Assembly (NCBI GenBank): GCA_005793785.1
Contig: SXPW01000122.1
Span: forward strand, 1 to 12,444
DNA from: Actinomycetota bacterium
Lineage (GTDB): Bacteria; Actinomycetota; Acidimicrobiia; Acidimicrobiales; Ilumatobacteraceae
Direction: 5' to 3'
DNA: 12,444 nt
Below, one piece after another: positions 6,816 through 12,444 of this stretch (position 1 is its first letter; each line of letters opens with the position of its first letter). The notes under the pieces are model-generated. The model ran no database searches. It had not been told where the DNA came from and was given only the letters and a program-made list of their open reading frames with translations. Made by a program: the position numbers and the translations under genes.

Positions 6816-7687
6816 CGGATCGCCTCGTCGGGAATGAACATCGTGCCGACGCCCGCGTCGGTGAGCAGTTCGAGGAGCGTCACGTGTGCGACCCGCCCGT
6901 CGAGGATGTGTGCCGCACCGACACCCCCTTTCACGGCGTGTAGACAACTTTCCACCTTCGGAATCATTCCGCCCGTGATGACTCCCGCCGCCTGCAGTTC
7001 CATCGCTTCTGGTTCGGTCAACGTGGAGATGATCGAGCCGACGTCGTCATGACTCCGCAACACGCCCGCCACATCGGTGAGGAAGAGGATCTTGGTTGCC
7101 TTCAATGCCACCGCCAGGGCGCTTGCCGCGGTATCGGCATTGATGTTGTAACTCTGCCCTTTCTCGTCGGTGCCCAGCGTGGCAACCACGGGAACGACAC
7201 CGTCATCGAGCAATCCCTGCACCGCGACCGGATTGACGTTCACGATGTCGCCGACGAATCCAAGCGCGGGGTCGCGCTGCACGCACTGGAACAATCCGAC
7301 GTCCTTCCCGCTCACTCCCGCCGCGCTCGCGCCCGCGGTGTTGATGAGGGAGACGAGCATCGGATTCACCGTTCCGAGCAACACCATGCTGACGATCTCC
7401 ATGGTCTCGGCGTCGGTCACACGCAGTCCTTCGTGGAACGTGGCCTGCTTGCCGAGTCGATCCATCAACGCTGAGATTTGCGGACCGCCTCCGTGCACCA
7501 CCACCGGTTTCATCCCGACGGCGCGCAGCAATGCGATGTCGCGCGCGAACACCTCCATTGCGTCGTCGGTGGACTCGGCCAGCGCATTCCCGCCGTACTT
7601 CACCACGATGACGTGACCGGAGAACTTCTGGAGGTGCGGCAAGGCCTCACTCAGCACAGCGGCACGGGTTCGTGGAGCGATGTTCAT
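6812..7687 (-). CDS. argB: Acetylglutamate kinase
   Basis: ArgB phosphorylates N-acetylglutamate and is usually the arginine-inhibited enzyme in organisms with cyclic acetyl recycling. The 291-residue product shows the amino-acid-kinase fold motifs KYGGNAL (30-36) and VVVHGGGPQI (62-71), the NADTAA segment and a C-terminal KVESCLHAVKGGV segment. The N-terminal helix before KYGG (about 29 residues) matches the extended form found in arginine-sensitive kinases, so feedback inhibition is likely but inferred. The start is ATG 7687 with GAGG about 9 nt upstream. It overlaps by ATGA an 8-codon micro-ORF that in turn overlaps argC. Confidence 0.96.
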   Translation of the reverse strand: MNIAPRTRAAVLSEALPHLQKFSGHVIVVKYGGNALAESTDDAMEVFARDIALLRAVGMKPVVVHGGGPQISALMDRLGKQATFHEGLRVTDAETMEIVSMVLLGTVNPMLVSLINTAGASAAGVSGKDVGLFQCVQRDPALGFVGDIVNVNPVAVQGLLDDGVVPVVATLGTDEKGQSYNINADTAASALAVALKATKILFLTDVAGVLRSHDDVGSIISTLTEPEAMELQAAGVITGGMIPKVESCLHAVKGGVGAAHILDGRVAHVTLLELLTDAGVGTMFIPDEAIR

Positions 7688-7710
7688 CGGACGACACCTC
7701 GCATCGTCAT
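7684..7710 (-). CDS. 8-codon micro-ORF bridging argC and argB
   Basis: The frame encodes MTMRGVVR and a stop. Its ATG (7710-7708) overlaps the argC stop by ATGA, and its TGA (7686-7684) overlaps the argB ATG by ATGA. It therefore makes the same coupling on both sides as every other junction in this operon from argB to argH. It occupies the slot where argJ lies in most actinobacteria. It may be a translational-coupling linker, a remnant of a deleted gene, or a chance frame. A functional peptide is not claimed. Confidence 0.4.
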   Translation of the reverse strand: MTMRGVVR

Positions 7711-8744
7711 GGATACATCCCAACGTTCGACAAACCGGCGGTTTCCGGCAGTCCGAGGGCGACGTTCGCCGCCTGTACGGCACCACCCGAGGCACCCTTG
7801 GTGAGGTTGTCGATCGCACAGATCACCATCACCGTGTTGGTTCGTTCGTCGTAGCGGGCGGTGAGATGCGCGGAATTCGAACCGAGGGTCGCCTTCGTCG
7901 ATGGAGGAGTCGGTCGCACGACGACGAATGGTTCCTTGGCGTACGCCTTGGCCAGCGCCGCCAGCAACGATTGCGTGGTGGGGTTCGTCCCGTTCGCGGG
8001 TTTGGCGTAACACGTGGCGAGGATGCCGCGATTCATCGGCGCAAGATGGGGCGTGAACAACACCTGTGCTCCAGTGACCTGTTCGATCTCCGGCGTGTGA
8101 CGATGGTCGAGCAGTCCGTATGCCGTGAAATCCTCGTTGACGGTGTTGAAGTGCGTGTTCGACTTCGGTACGCGACCTGCGCCAGAGACCCCCGACGCCG
8201 CATCGACGATCACCCCCGTCGTTTCAATCAGTCCCCCACGCACCAACGGTGTGAGCGCCAAGGATGCAGCGGTGACGTAGCAGCCGGGGGTGGCGACGAG
8301 TTGAGCGCCGGCAAGTTCCGCTCGATACAACTCGGGTAAGCCGTACACCGCGCGAGCGAGTACTTCCGGTTGATCGTGCGAGAAGCCGTACCACTGCGGA
8401 TACTTCGCGGCGTCCTTCAGTCGGTACGCGGCGGAAAGATCCACCACCAATCGCACCCGATCGAGCAATTGCGGGACGAGTGCAAGTGACGCCTCGTGCG
8501 GCAACCCCAGGAAGACCACGTCGCACTTCGCTGCTTCGACGGTGTCGTATTCGGCGAATACGAGCGACGGAAACGCCGCAGCCAGCGACGGATAGACGCT
8601 CGCCGCCAAGGATCCCGCTTGCGAATCGCCCGTCGCGTAGACCACCTCGAGCGACGGATGCGCCGCAAGCAAGCGCAGCAATTCGGCACCCGTGTATCCC
8701 GAGGCACCAACAATGCCGACGCGGAACGTGCCTGAAAATCCCAC
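7707..8744 (-). CDS. argC: N-acetyl-gamma-glutamyl-phosphate reductase
   Basis: ArgC reduces N-acetylglutamyl phosphate to the semialdehyde with NADPH. The 345-residue product starts its Rossmann fold with VGIVGASGYTGAELLRLL at about 9-26 and has the catalytic Cys in TPGCYVTAA (C155), plus the usual C-terminal NLTKGASGGAVQ segment. I place the start at GTG 8744, giving MGFSGTFRVGIVG, because an in-frame GTG at 8780 would put two ARG boxes and a -10 element inside the coding region. No Shine-Dalgarno precedes 8744, consistent with a leaderless message. It is the first gene of the operon. argJ does not follow it. Confidence 0.95.
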   Translation of the reverse strand: MGFSGTFRVGIVGASGYTGAELLRLLAAHPSLEVVYATGDSQAGSLAASVYPSLAAAFPSLVFAEYDTVEAAKCDVVFLGLPHEASLALVPQLLDRVRLVVDLSAAYRLKDAAKYPQWYGFSHDQPEVLARAVYGLPELYRAELAGAQLVATPGCYVTAASLALTPLVRGGLIETTGVIVDAASGVSGAGRVPKSNTHFNTVNEDFTAYGLLDHRHTPEIEQVTGAQVLFTPHLAPMNRGILATCYAKPANGTNPTTQSLLAALAKAYAKEPFVVVRPTPPSTKATLGSNSAHLTARYDERTNTVMVICAIDNLTKGASGGAVQAANVALGLPETAGLSNVGMYP

Positions 8745-8757
8745 CTGTATGATGATA
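8745..8757 (-). promoter_or_regulatory. -10 element of the arg operon, probable leaderless start
   Basis: TATCAT (8757-8752) lies seven bases before GTG 8744. A poor -35 candidate, GTGCAT (8780-8775), is 17 nt upstream. The element lies within the proximal ARG-box-like palindrome, so a bound ArgR hexamer would block RNA polymerase. This supports the choice of GTG 8744 as the argC start. Confidence 0.5.
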
Positions 8758-8779
8758 CGGGCTATTGCATAGTTATGCA
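8746..8779 (-). promoter_or_regulatory. Tandem ARG-box-like operators
   Basis: The distal box is TGCATAGTTATGCA (8766-8779), two 6-bp arms in perfect inverted repeat with a 2-bp centre. The proximal box is TGTATGATGATACG (8746-8759), an imperfect version. Their centres are 20 bp apart, close to the 20-21 bp of paired ARG boxes bound by one ArgR hexamer in known systems. They cover the -35 to -10 region of argC, and argR is in the same operon. The match to an actinobacterial ARG consensus is from memory, not a computed score. Confidence 0.65.
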
Positions 8780-8809
8780 CGAAGTCACACGTGAATTTTC
8801 GGTTGCGCC

Positions 8810-8838
8810 GTGACGAAGATTCGTCGGTCTTCTAGCCT
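8810..8838 (+). promoter_or_regulatory. Predicted promoter of the carbonic anhydrase gene
   Basis: GTGACG (8810-8815) and TAGCCT (8833-8838) are separated by 17 nt, and the -10 ends nine bases before GTG 8848. A GAGGG at 8839-8843 sits between them and could be a short Shine-Dalgarno if transcription starts further up. The promoter diverges from the arg promoter and lies about 30 bp outside the ARG boxes, so ArgR control is unlikely. Confidence 0.4.
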
Positions 8839-8847
8839 GAGGGCGAA

Positions 8848-9369
8848 GTGACGACCCCTCGCCCCTTCCCCGCCGACGCTTTTGCCGACGTTCTGCGGGC
8901 CAATGCCCAACACTCCGAGGGATTCACCGACTCGGGGCTATCTGGTTTTGCCCGACGCGGGCTGGCCATCGTCACGTGCATGGACAGCCGGATCGATCCA
9001 CTCGCCGTGGTGGGAATGAACGCCGGTGACGTCAAGATCCTGCGCAACGCCGGTGCGCGCGTCACGGACGACGTCCTGCGCACGCTCGTGTTGGCGACGT
9101 ACCTCCTCGGCGTGGAACGAGTGCTCGTCATGCCACACACGGACTGCCGGATGGCGAACGGCGATGAGAGCAGCATCCACCGCCTGATCGCCGAACGAAG
9201 CGGCGTCGACACGTCGTCGGTGCGCTTCCACGTCGTGACCGATCAGCGTCGACAACTCGCCGACGACGTCGCGGCCATTCGCAAGTACCACCTACTCCCT
9301 TCCAGCCTCATCGTCGCCGGAGCAATTTACGACGTTCACAGCGGCACGCTCACCCCGACTGATTGCTAG
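8848..9369 (+). CDS. Beta-class carbonic anhydrase (short form)
   Basis: Beta-carbonic anhydrases interconvert CO2 and bicarbonate with a Cys2-His zinc site. The 173-residue product shows the zinc ligands C44, H97 and C100 (CMDSRID and PHTDC) and the catalytic Asp-Arg dyad D46/R48. It resembles the short actinobacterial type such as M. tuberculosis Rv1284: the RNAGARVTDDVLRTL segment at about 66-80 and the C-terminal YDVHSGTL segment both match. No signal peptide is seen, so it is cytoplasmic. Bicarbonate feeds carbamoyl phosphate, which the nearby ArgF uses, but the divergent orientation gives only weak support for a link. The start GTG 8848 is the only one close upstream of the conserved region. 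Confidence 0.93.
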   Translation: MTTPRPFPADAFADVLRANAQHSEGFTDSGLSGFARRGLAIVTCMDSRIDPLAVVGMNAGDVKILRNAGARVTDDVLRTLVLATYLLGVERVLVMPHTDCRMANGDESSIHRLIAERSGVDTSSVRFHVVTDQRRQLADDVAAIRKYHLLPSSLIVAGAIYDVHSGTLTPTDC

Positions 9370-9371
9370 CG

Positions 9372-9929
9372 ATGACGAGCACCGCGGGTCGACTACTCGT
9401 CGCCACGCCGCCGATGAACGACCCCAACTTCGAGCGTTCCGTCGTGCTCATGCTCACCCACGACGCCGACGGTGCGTTCGGCCTCGTCATCTCACGACCG
9501 ACCGAAGTGGATTCGGTCGGCGACGAGGTCGCACTCGACGAATGGGTCACCCACACGACGAGTCCGTCGGTGTATTTCGAGGGAGGTCCGGTGCAACAGA
9601 ACTCGATCATCGGTTTGGCGCGATTCGCCGACCCCGAGGAACGATCGTGGACGAGCGCGGTCGTTGGTGGATTGCACACCGTCGACCTCAACGTCGATGC
9701 CGGAAACGCGGCCGAGTGCAGCGGACTGCGTCTCTTCGTCGGCTACTCGGGCTGGGGTCCGGCCCAACTCGAGGCCGAAATCGCCGACGACCACTGGTAC
9801 GTGGTGGATGCGCTACCTGAGGACGCCTTCGACGGTGACCCCACCACATTGTGGCGGCGAGTGCTGGAGCGTGACCCCGTGCATCGCGCATGGGTGCGCA
9901 ACTTCCCCGACGACCCGAATTTGAACTAG
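9372..9929 (+). CDS. YqgE/AlgH family protein (UPF0301)
   Basis: The 185-residue product starts with GRLLVATPPM at about residue 6, then DPNFERSVVLMLTHD and GAFGLVISRPTEV, the family's N-terminal block. GGPVQQNSI and the later LRLFVGYSGWGPAQLE, a family hallmark, follow, and WYVVDA lies near the C-terminus. The biochemical role of the family is unsettled; AlgH was first tied to alginate regulation in Pseudomonas. It has no signal peptide or membrane segment. I chose ATG 9372, two bases after the carbonic anhydrase stop; an in-frame TTG at 9363 would overlap that gene but lies outside the conserved start. It is probably co-transcribed with the carbonic anhydrase. Confidence 0.93.
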   Translation: MTSTAGRLLVATPPMNDPNFERSVVLMLTHDADGAFGLVISRPTEVDSVGDEVALDEWVTHTTSPSVYFEGGPVQQNSIIGLARFADPEERSWTSAVVGGLHTVDLNVDAGNAAECSGLRLFVGYSGWGPAQLEAEIADDHWYVVDALPEDAFDGDPTTLWRRVLERDPVHRAWVRNFPDDPNLN

Positions 9930-9959
9930 CCGACTTGCGCGCGGTCGACTCGTTGTCGG

Positions 9960-9972
9960 TACCGTTGCCGGG
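9960..9972 (+). promoter_or_regulatory. -10 element of the oxygenase gene, probable leaderless start
   Basis: TACCGT (9960-9965) is followed by seven bases and GTG 9973. TTGCGC at 9935-9940 is a possible -35 with a long 19-nt spacer. The site suggests that the oxygenase-Fae pair has its own promoter within the 43-bp gap after the YqgE gene. Confidence 0.4.
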
Positions 9973-10728
9973 GTGGCTACCGAAGCGTTGAATCGTCGGG
10001 CGTACGACCTCGCTGATCCCCATGTCATCGCACGGGCCAATACCCAGATGACCACGCAAGGCGTGTGCGTGCTTCCCGACTTCGTTACCGCGGCCGGCGT
10101 CCAGGCAATGGTTGCCGAATGTGACGATCTCTCACCACTCGCCCATCGATCTTCCCCACGGCGCAACCCCTATCTCACCAAGGCAACGGGGGCCGGCACC
10201 AACACGGCGGTGTTGTACGACTCGCTCGAGGTGCTCGCCTACGACCAGTTTCCACCGACGAGCGTCCTGCGCGGTTTGTACGCGTCACACGAGTTGCTCG
10301 ACTTCGTTCGTCGCTGCCTCGGTCTGGAGGTCCTGTACCGATACGCCGATCCGTTCGGGGCGTTGAACGTCTCGATCATGCGCGACGCCGACGTGCTCGA
10401 TTGGCACTTCGACATGACCGATTTCGTGGTGTCGATCGCGCTGCAGTCGTCGGAGTCGGGAGGCGACTTCGAGAATGCCGCACTCATCCGTGATGCGGGC
10501 GAGCAGGCGATTGCCGACTTGCTGGCGGGCGACCGCTCGCACGTGCGCGTGGAGCCCATGACGCCCGGAACCTTGATGCTCTTCAACGGTCGCCGAAGCA
10601 TGCACCGCGTGAGCCCGATCCGCGGCACCGTGCCGCGCTACGTTGCGTTGCTCGCGTACGACACCAAGCCGGGAACCGACTCCACCAACGAATTGAAGAT
10701 GTCGCGCTACGGACGGCTGCCCGCATGA
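9973..10728 (+). CDS. 2-oxoglutarate/Fe(II)-dependent oxygenase, HalD/BesD-like
   Basis: The 251-residue product has the cupin-type iron site of 2OG oxygenases: H145 and D147 in WHFDMTDF, distal H211 in SMHRVSPI, and R222 eleven residues on as the likely 2OG-binding Arg. The segment YRYADPFGALNVSIMRD before the HxD, the SGGDFENA strand after it, and HRVSPIRG with LLAYD resemble the HalD/BesD (ArpA-like) family, which acts on free amino acids such as lysine. True halogenases of this family have Gly at the Asp position to make room for chloride. Here the Asp is present, so hydroxylation (or oxidative demethylation) is expected instead. The substrate is unknown. The stop overlaps the Fae start by four bases (ATGA). 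The family assignment is from memory of motifs. Confidence 0.82.
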   Translation: MATEALNRRAYDLADPHVIARANTQMTTQGVCVLPDFVTAAGVQAMVAECDDLSPLAHRSSPRRNPYLTKATGAGTNTAVLYDSLEVLAYDQFPPTSVLRGLYASHELLDFVRRCLGLEVLYRYADPFGALNVSIMRDADVLDWHFDMTDFVVSIALQSSESGGDFENAALIRDAGEQAIADLLAGDRSHVRVEPMTPGTLMLFNGRRSMHRVSPIRGTVPRYVALLAYDTKPGTDSTNELKMSRYGRLPA

Positions 10729-11276
10729 AGCTCTCCGTCATCGAGGAGACCGCTGGATTCTCCGGCGTCGAGATCGGTGAGGGGTTCTCCGGCGGCGGTG
10801 TCGATGCTGCACACATCAACACGGTGCTCGGACTTCGCAGCGGTCCCGTCGGAACGGCGTTTGCCACCGCACTCGCCCAGCCGACACCAGGTCACGTGCC
10901 GTTCCTCGCGGTGTGGGCACCGAACGTGCCCGTGGAACCGCCGACGTTGTTCGTGAACAAGGCGACGATCGCCGGCGATACGCACGGCACACTCACCTGG
11001 GGAGCCGCCCAAGCCGGTGTCGCAGCGGGCGTGACCGAGCACGTTGCCGATCGATTCGACACGGCGATGCTCGGTCGACTGGTACTCATCGTGGCGGTGT
11101 GGGTGAATCCCGAGGCCAGCGACGGCGAACTCGTCTTTGCCAACAATCGTTCCGCCACCCGTGCGGCTCTCGACCGAGGCCGAACTGCGGTGTCGTCACC
11201 TGCGGAGGTCGCCGACGCGGTCGCTGCACTCAGGTCGGGACGACAACCGCACAATCCGTACTTCACCCCGCGCTAG
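10725..11276 (+). CDS. Formaldehyde-activating enzyme (Fae) homologue
   Basis: Fae condenses formaldehyde with tetrahydromethanopterin (H4MPT) to methylene-H4MPT in methylotrophs; many non-methylotrophs have Fae-like proteins of unsettled role. The 183-residue product matches the core: DAAHINTVLG with the conserved, proposed catalytic His (H30), GPVGTAFATALAQPTPGH at about 40-57, LAVWAPNVPVEPPTLFVNKATI at about 61-82, WGAAQAGVA, and VAVWVNPEASD near 124-133. It is slightly longer than classical Fae, with an extended N-terminus and a C-terminal NPYFTPR tail. No other H4MPT gene is in the window. The ATGA overlap with the oxygenase indicates translational coupling and points to a shared pathway. 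Formaldehyde binding is likely; H4MPT as the partner is uncertain. Confidence 0.88.
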   Translation: MKLSVIEETAGFSGVEIGEGFSGGGVDAAHINTVLGLRSGPVGTAFATALAQPTPGHVPFLAVWAPNVPVEPPTLFVNKATIAGDTHGTLTWGAAQAGVAAGVTEHVADRFDTAMLGRLVLIVAVWVNPEASDGELVFANNRSATRAALDRGRTAVSSPAEVADAVAALRSGRQPHNPYFTPR

Positions 11277-11289
11277 ACGCATCGACTCC

Positions 11290-11301
11290 TAGGGTTGTCG
11301 C
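11290..11301 (+). promoter_or_regulatory. -10 element of the aminotransferase gene, probable leaderless start
   Basis: TAGGGT (11290-11295) is followed by exactly six bases and GTG 11302. No Shine-Dalgarno or clear -35 is visible in the 25-bp gap after the Fae stop. It supports GTG 11302 as the start and suggests the aminotransferase may be expressed apart from Fae, although readthrough is also possible. Confidence 0.42.
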
Positions 11302-12444
11302 GTGACCGCGGAACGTCTCGCCAAGGCACGGAGCGATTTCGCCGATCGCAATCCGCAGAGCCGGAGGCACTACGACGAGGCGCGCCGATACTTGCCGGGC
11401 GGCCACACCCGCACGGTGCTGACGCACGCGCCGTTTCCGCTTACGTTTGCCGCGGGCCACGACTCGGTTCTCGAGGACGTGGATGGGCATCGCTACATCG
11501 ACATGCTCGGCGACTACACCGCCGGTCTGCTCGGCCACAGCGAGCATCGCGTCATCGATGCAGTGAATTCAAGCCTGCGTACGAACGCGAGCGTGGGCGG
11601 GATCCATCCCGCCGAGGGTCGACTCGCACGCTTGATGTGCGAGCGATTCGGTCTGGACCGAGTGCGATTCACCAATTCGGGTTCCGAGGCGAACCTGATG
11701 GCCATCACGACGGCGCTGCAAGCAACCGGCCGCTCGAAGGTCATGGTGTTTCACGGGGGCTACCACGGTGGTTTGCTCTATTTTGCGAGCGGCGCCGCGC
11801 CGTGGAACGCCCCCTACGACTTCGTGATTGCACCGTACAACGACACCGCCCAGACCTGCGCTCTCGTCGAGCAACATCGCAACGATCTCGCGGCCGTCGT
11901 GATGGAACCGATGCTCGGCTCAGGTGGCTGCATCCCGGCCGACGGAGATTTCGTTCGTCGGACGTTTGCTACCGCGCAGGCCGCTGGCGCAATCACGATC
12001 GGTGACGAGGTGATGACGTCCCGACACGGCACGCAGGGACTCTTTCCGCTCCTCGGTCTTCGACCGGACATCTCCACGTACGGGAAATACCTCGGCGGCG
12101 GCTTTTCCTTCGGTGCATTCGGTGGACGTGCCGATCTGCTCGATCAGTTCGATACCAGCCCGGAGTCCAACAGACCAAGCGTGGTGGCACACGCGGGTAC
12201 GTTCAACAACAACGTCTCGTCGATGACGGCGGGCTGCGTGGTGTTGAGCGACATCTTCACCGCCAACGTCGCGGACGCACACACCGCGCGCGGCAACGAG
12301 TTTCGCGAGTCGGTGGCAACGGTCCTGGCACGGTCGTCGCTTCCGGTTTGCGTCAGCGGATACGGCTCCATGATGTCGCTCCACGCGCTACCGGAACCGC
12401 CGCTCAACGCCCGCGATGTGTCGAATCGCGACTCCGTCCTGCAA
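11302..12444 (+). CDS. Class III PLP aminotransferase, GSA-aminomutase-like (3' end missing)
   Basis: An open frame of 381 codons runs from GTG 11302 off the right edge without a stop. It has the glutamate-1-semialdehyde aminomutase / class III layout: YLPGGHTRTVL at 30-40, the phosphate-binding TNSGSEANLMA (124-134), HGGYHG (151-156), D235 in IGDEVMTSR pairing with the PLP ring nitrogen, the Schiff-base lysine K262 in TYGKYLGGGFSFGAFGGR, and HAGTFNNNVSSMTAG. The DEVMTSR and GKYLGGGFSFGAFGG variants differ from HemL (DEVMTGFR, GKIIGGG) and belong to a separate aminotransferase branch, so this is unlikely to be the heme enzyme. The substrate is unknown. It sits 25 bp after the Fae gene on the same strand and could act on the oxygenase substrate or product. 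Confidence 0.92.
   Translation, partial: MTAERLAKARSDFADRNPQSRRHYDEARRYLPGGHTRTVLTHAPFPLTFAAGHDSVLEDVDGHRYIDMLGDYTAGLLGHSEHRVIDAVNSSLRTNASVGGIHPAEGRLARLMCERFGLDRVRFTNSGSEANLMAITTALQATGRSKVMVFHGGYHGGLLYFASGAAPWNAPYDFVIAPYNDTAQTCALVEQHRNDLAAVVMEPMLGSGGCIPADGDFVRRTFATAQAAGAITIGDEVMTSRHGTQGLFPLLGLRPDISTYGKYLGGGFSFGAFGGRADLLDQFDTSPESNRPSVVAHAGTFNNNVSSMTAGCVVLSDIFTANVADAHTARGNEFRESVATVLARSSLPVCVSGYGSMMSLHALPEPPLNARDVSNRDSVLQ

Noticed and set aside
8745..8780. Upstream GTG 8780 as the argC start
   Set aside because: It would add 12 residues before the Rossmann fold and place both ARG boxes and the -10 element inside the coding sequence.
9363..9371. TTG 9363 as the YqgE-family start, overlapping the carbonic anhydrase gene
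   Set aside because: ATG 9372 is three codons downstream, is a better start codon, and still precedes the conserved GRLLVATPP block.
1..12444. CRISPR arrays, insertion sequences, phage genes or integrases
   Set aside because: No regularly spaced repeats, transposase motifs or phage-type proteins were seen on either strand; the window reads as ordinary core chromosome plus a small accessory cluster at the right.

Overview
The window is a high-GC chromosomal segment with the look of an actinobacterium. The arg genes run in actinobacterial order with argR inside the operon, tyrS lies close to argH, many starts are GTG, and several starts sit 6-7 nt after a TANNNT -10 element (leaderless style). 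By general protein character I lean towards the class Acidimicrobiia, but no marker in the window proves it.

Layout. The left half is all on the minus strand. Reading in the direction of transcription: argC (8744), an 8-codon micro-ORF, argB, argD, argF, argR and argH form a tightly coupled arginine operon ending at 2844. It is followed by a secreted M14 zinc carboxypeptidase-like gene, a hot-dog acyl-CoA thioesterase and tyrS (ending at 281). Bases 1-280 hold no gene. They carry a promoter, a boxA-like motif, hairpins and repeats, all reading leftwards away from tyrS, which suggests the leader of an rRNA operon just beyond the left edge (tyrS-rrn adjacency is known in mycobacteria). The right half is on the plus strand: a beta-carbonic anhydrase, a YqgE/AlgH-family protein, a 2-oxoglutarate/Fe(II) oxygenase resembling the HalD/BesD family, a formaldehyde-activating-enzyme (Fae) homologue, and a class III PLP aminotransferase that runs off the right edge.

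How the genes work together. ArgC, ArgB, ArgD, ArgF and ArgH cover the route from N-acetylglutamate to N-acetylornithine and from ornithine to citrulline, plus the last step to arginine. argJ (acetyl recycling) and argG (argininosuccinate synthase) are absent from their usual slots. ArgR is encoded in the operon it probably represses: two ARG-box-like palindromes 20 bp apart cover the argC promoter. All four junctions from argB to argH are ATGA overlaps. At the argC-argB junction an 8-codon ORF makes the same ATGA overlap on both sides, exactly where argJ would normally sit.

The most novel-looking part is the oxygenase-Fae pair, joined by a 4-nt overlap, with the aminotransferase next to it. 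A plausible but unproven reading is an amino-acid (or amine) oxidation module that releases formaldehyde and captures it with Fae.
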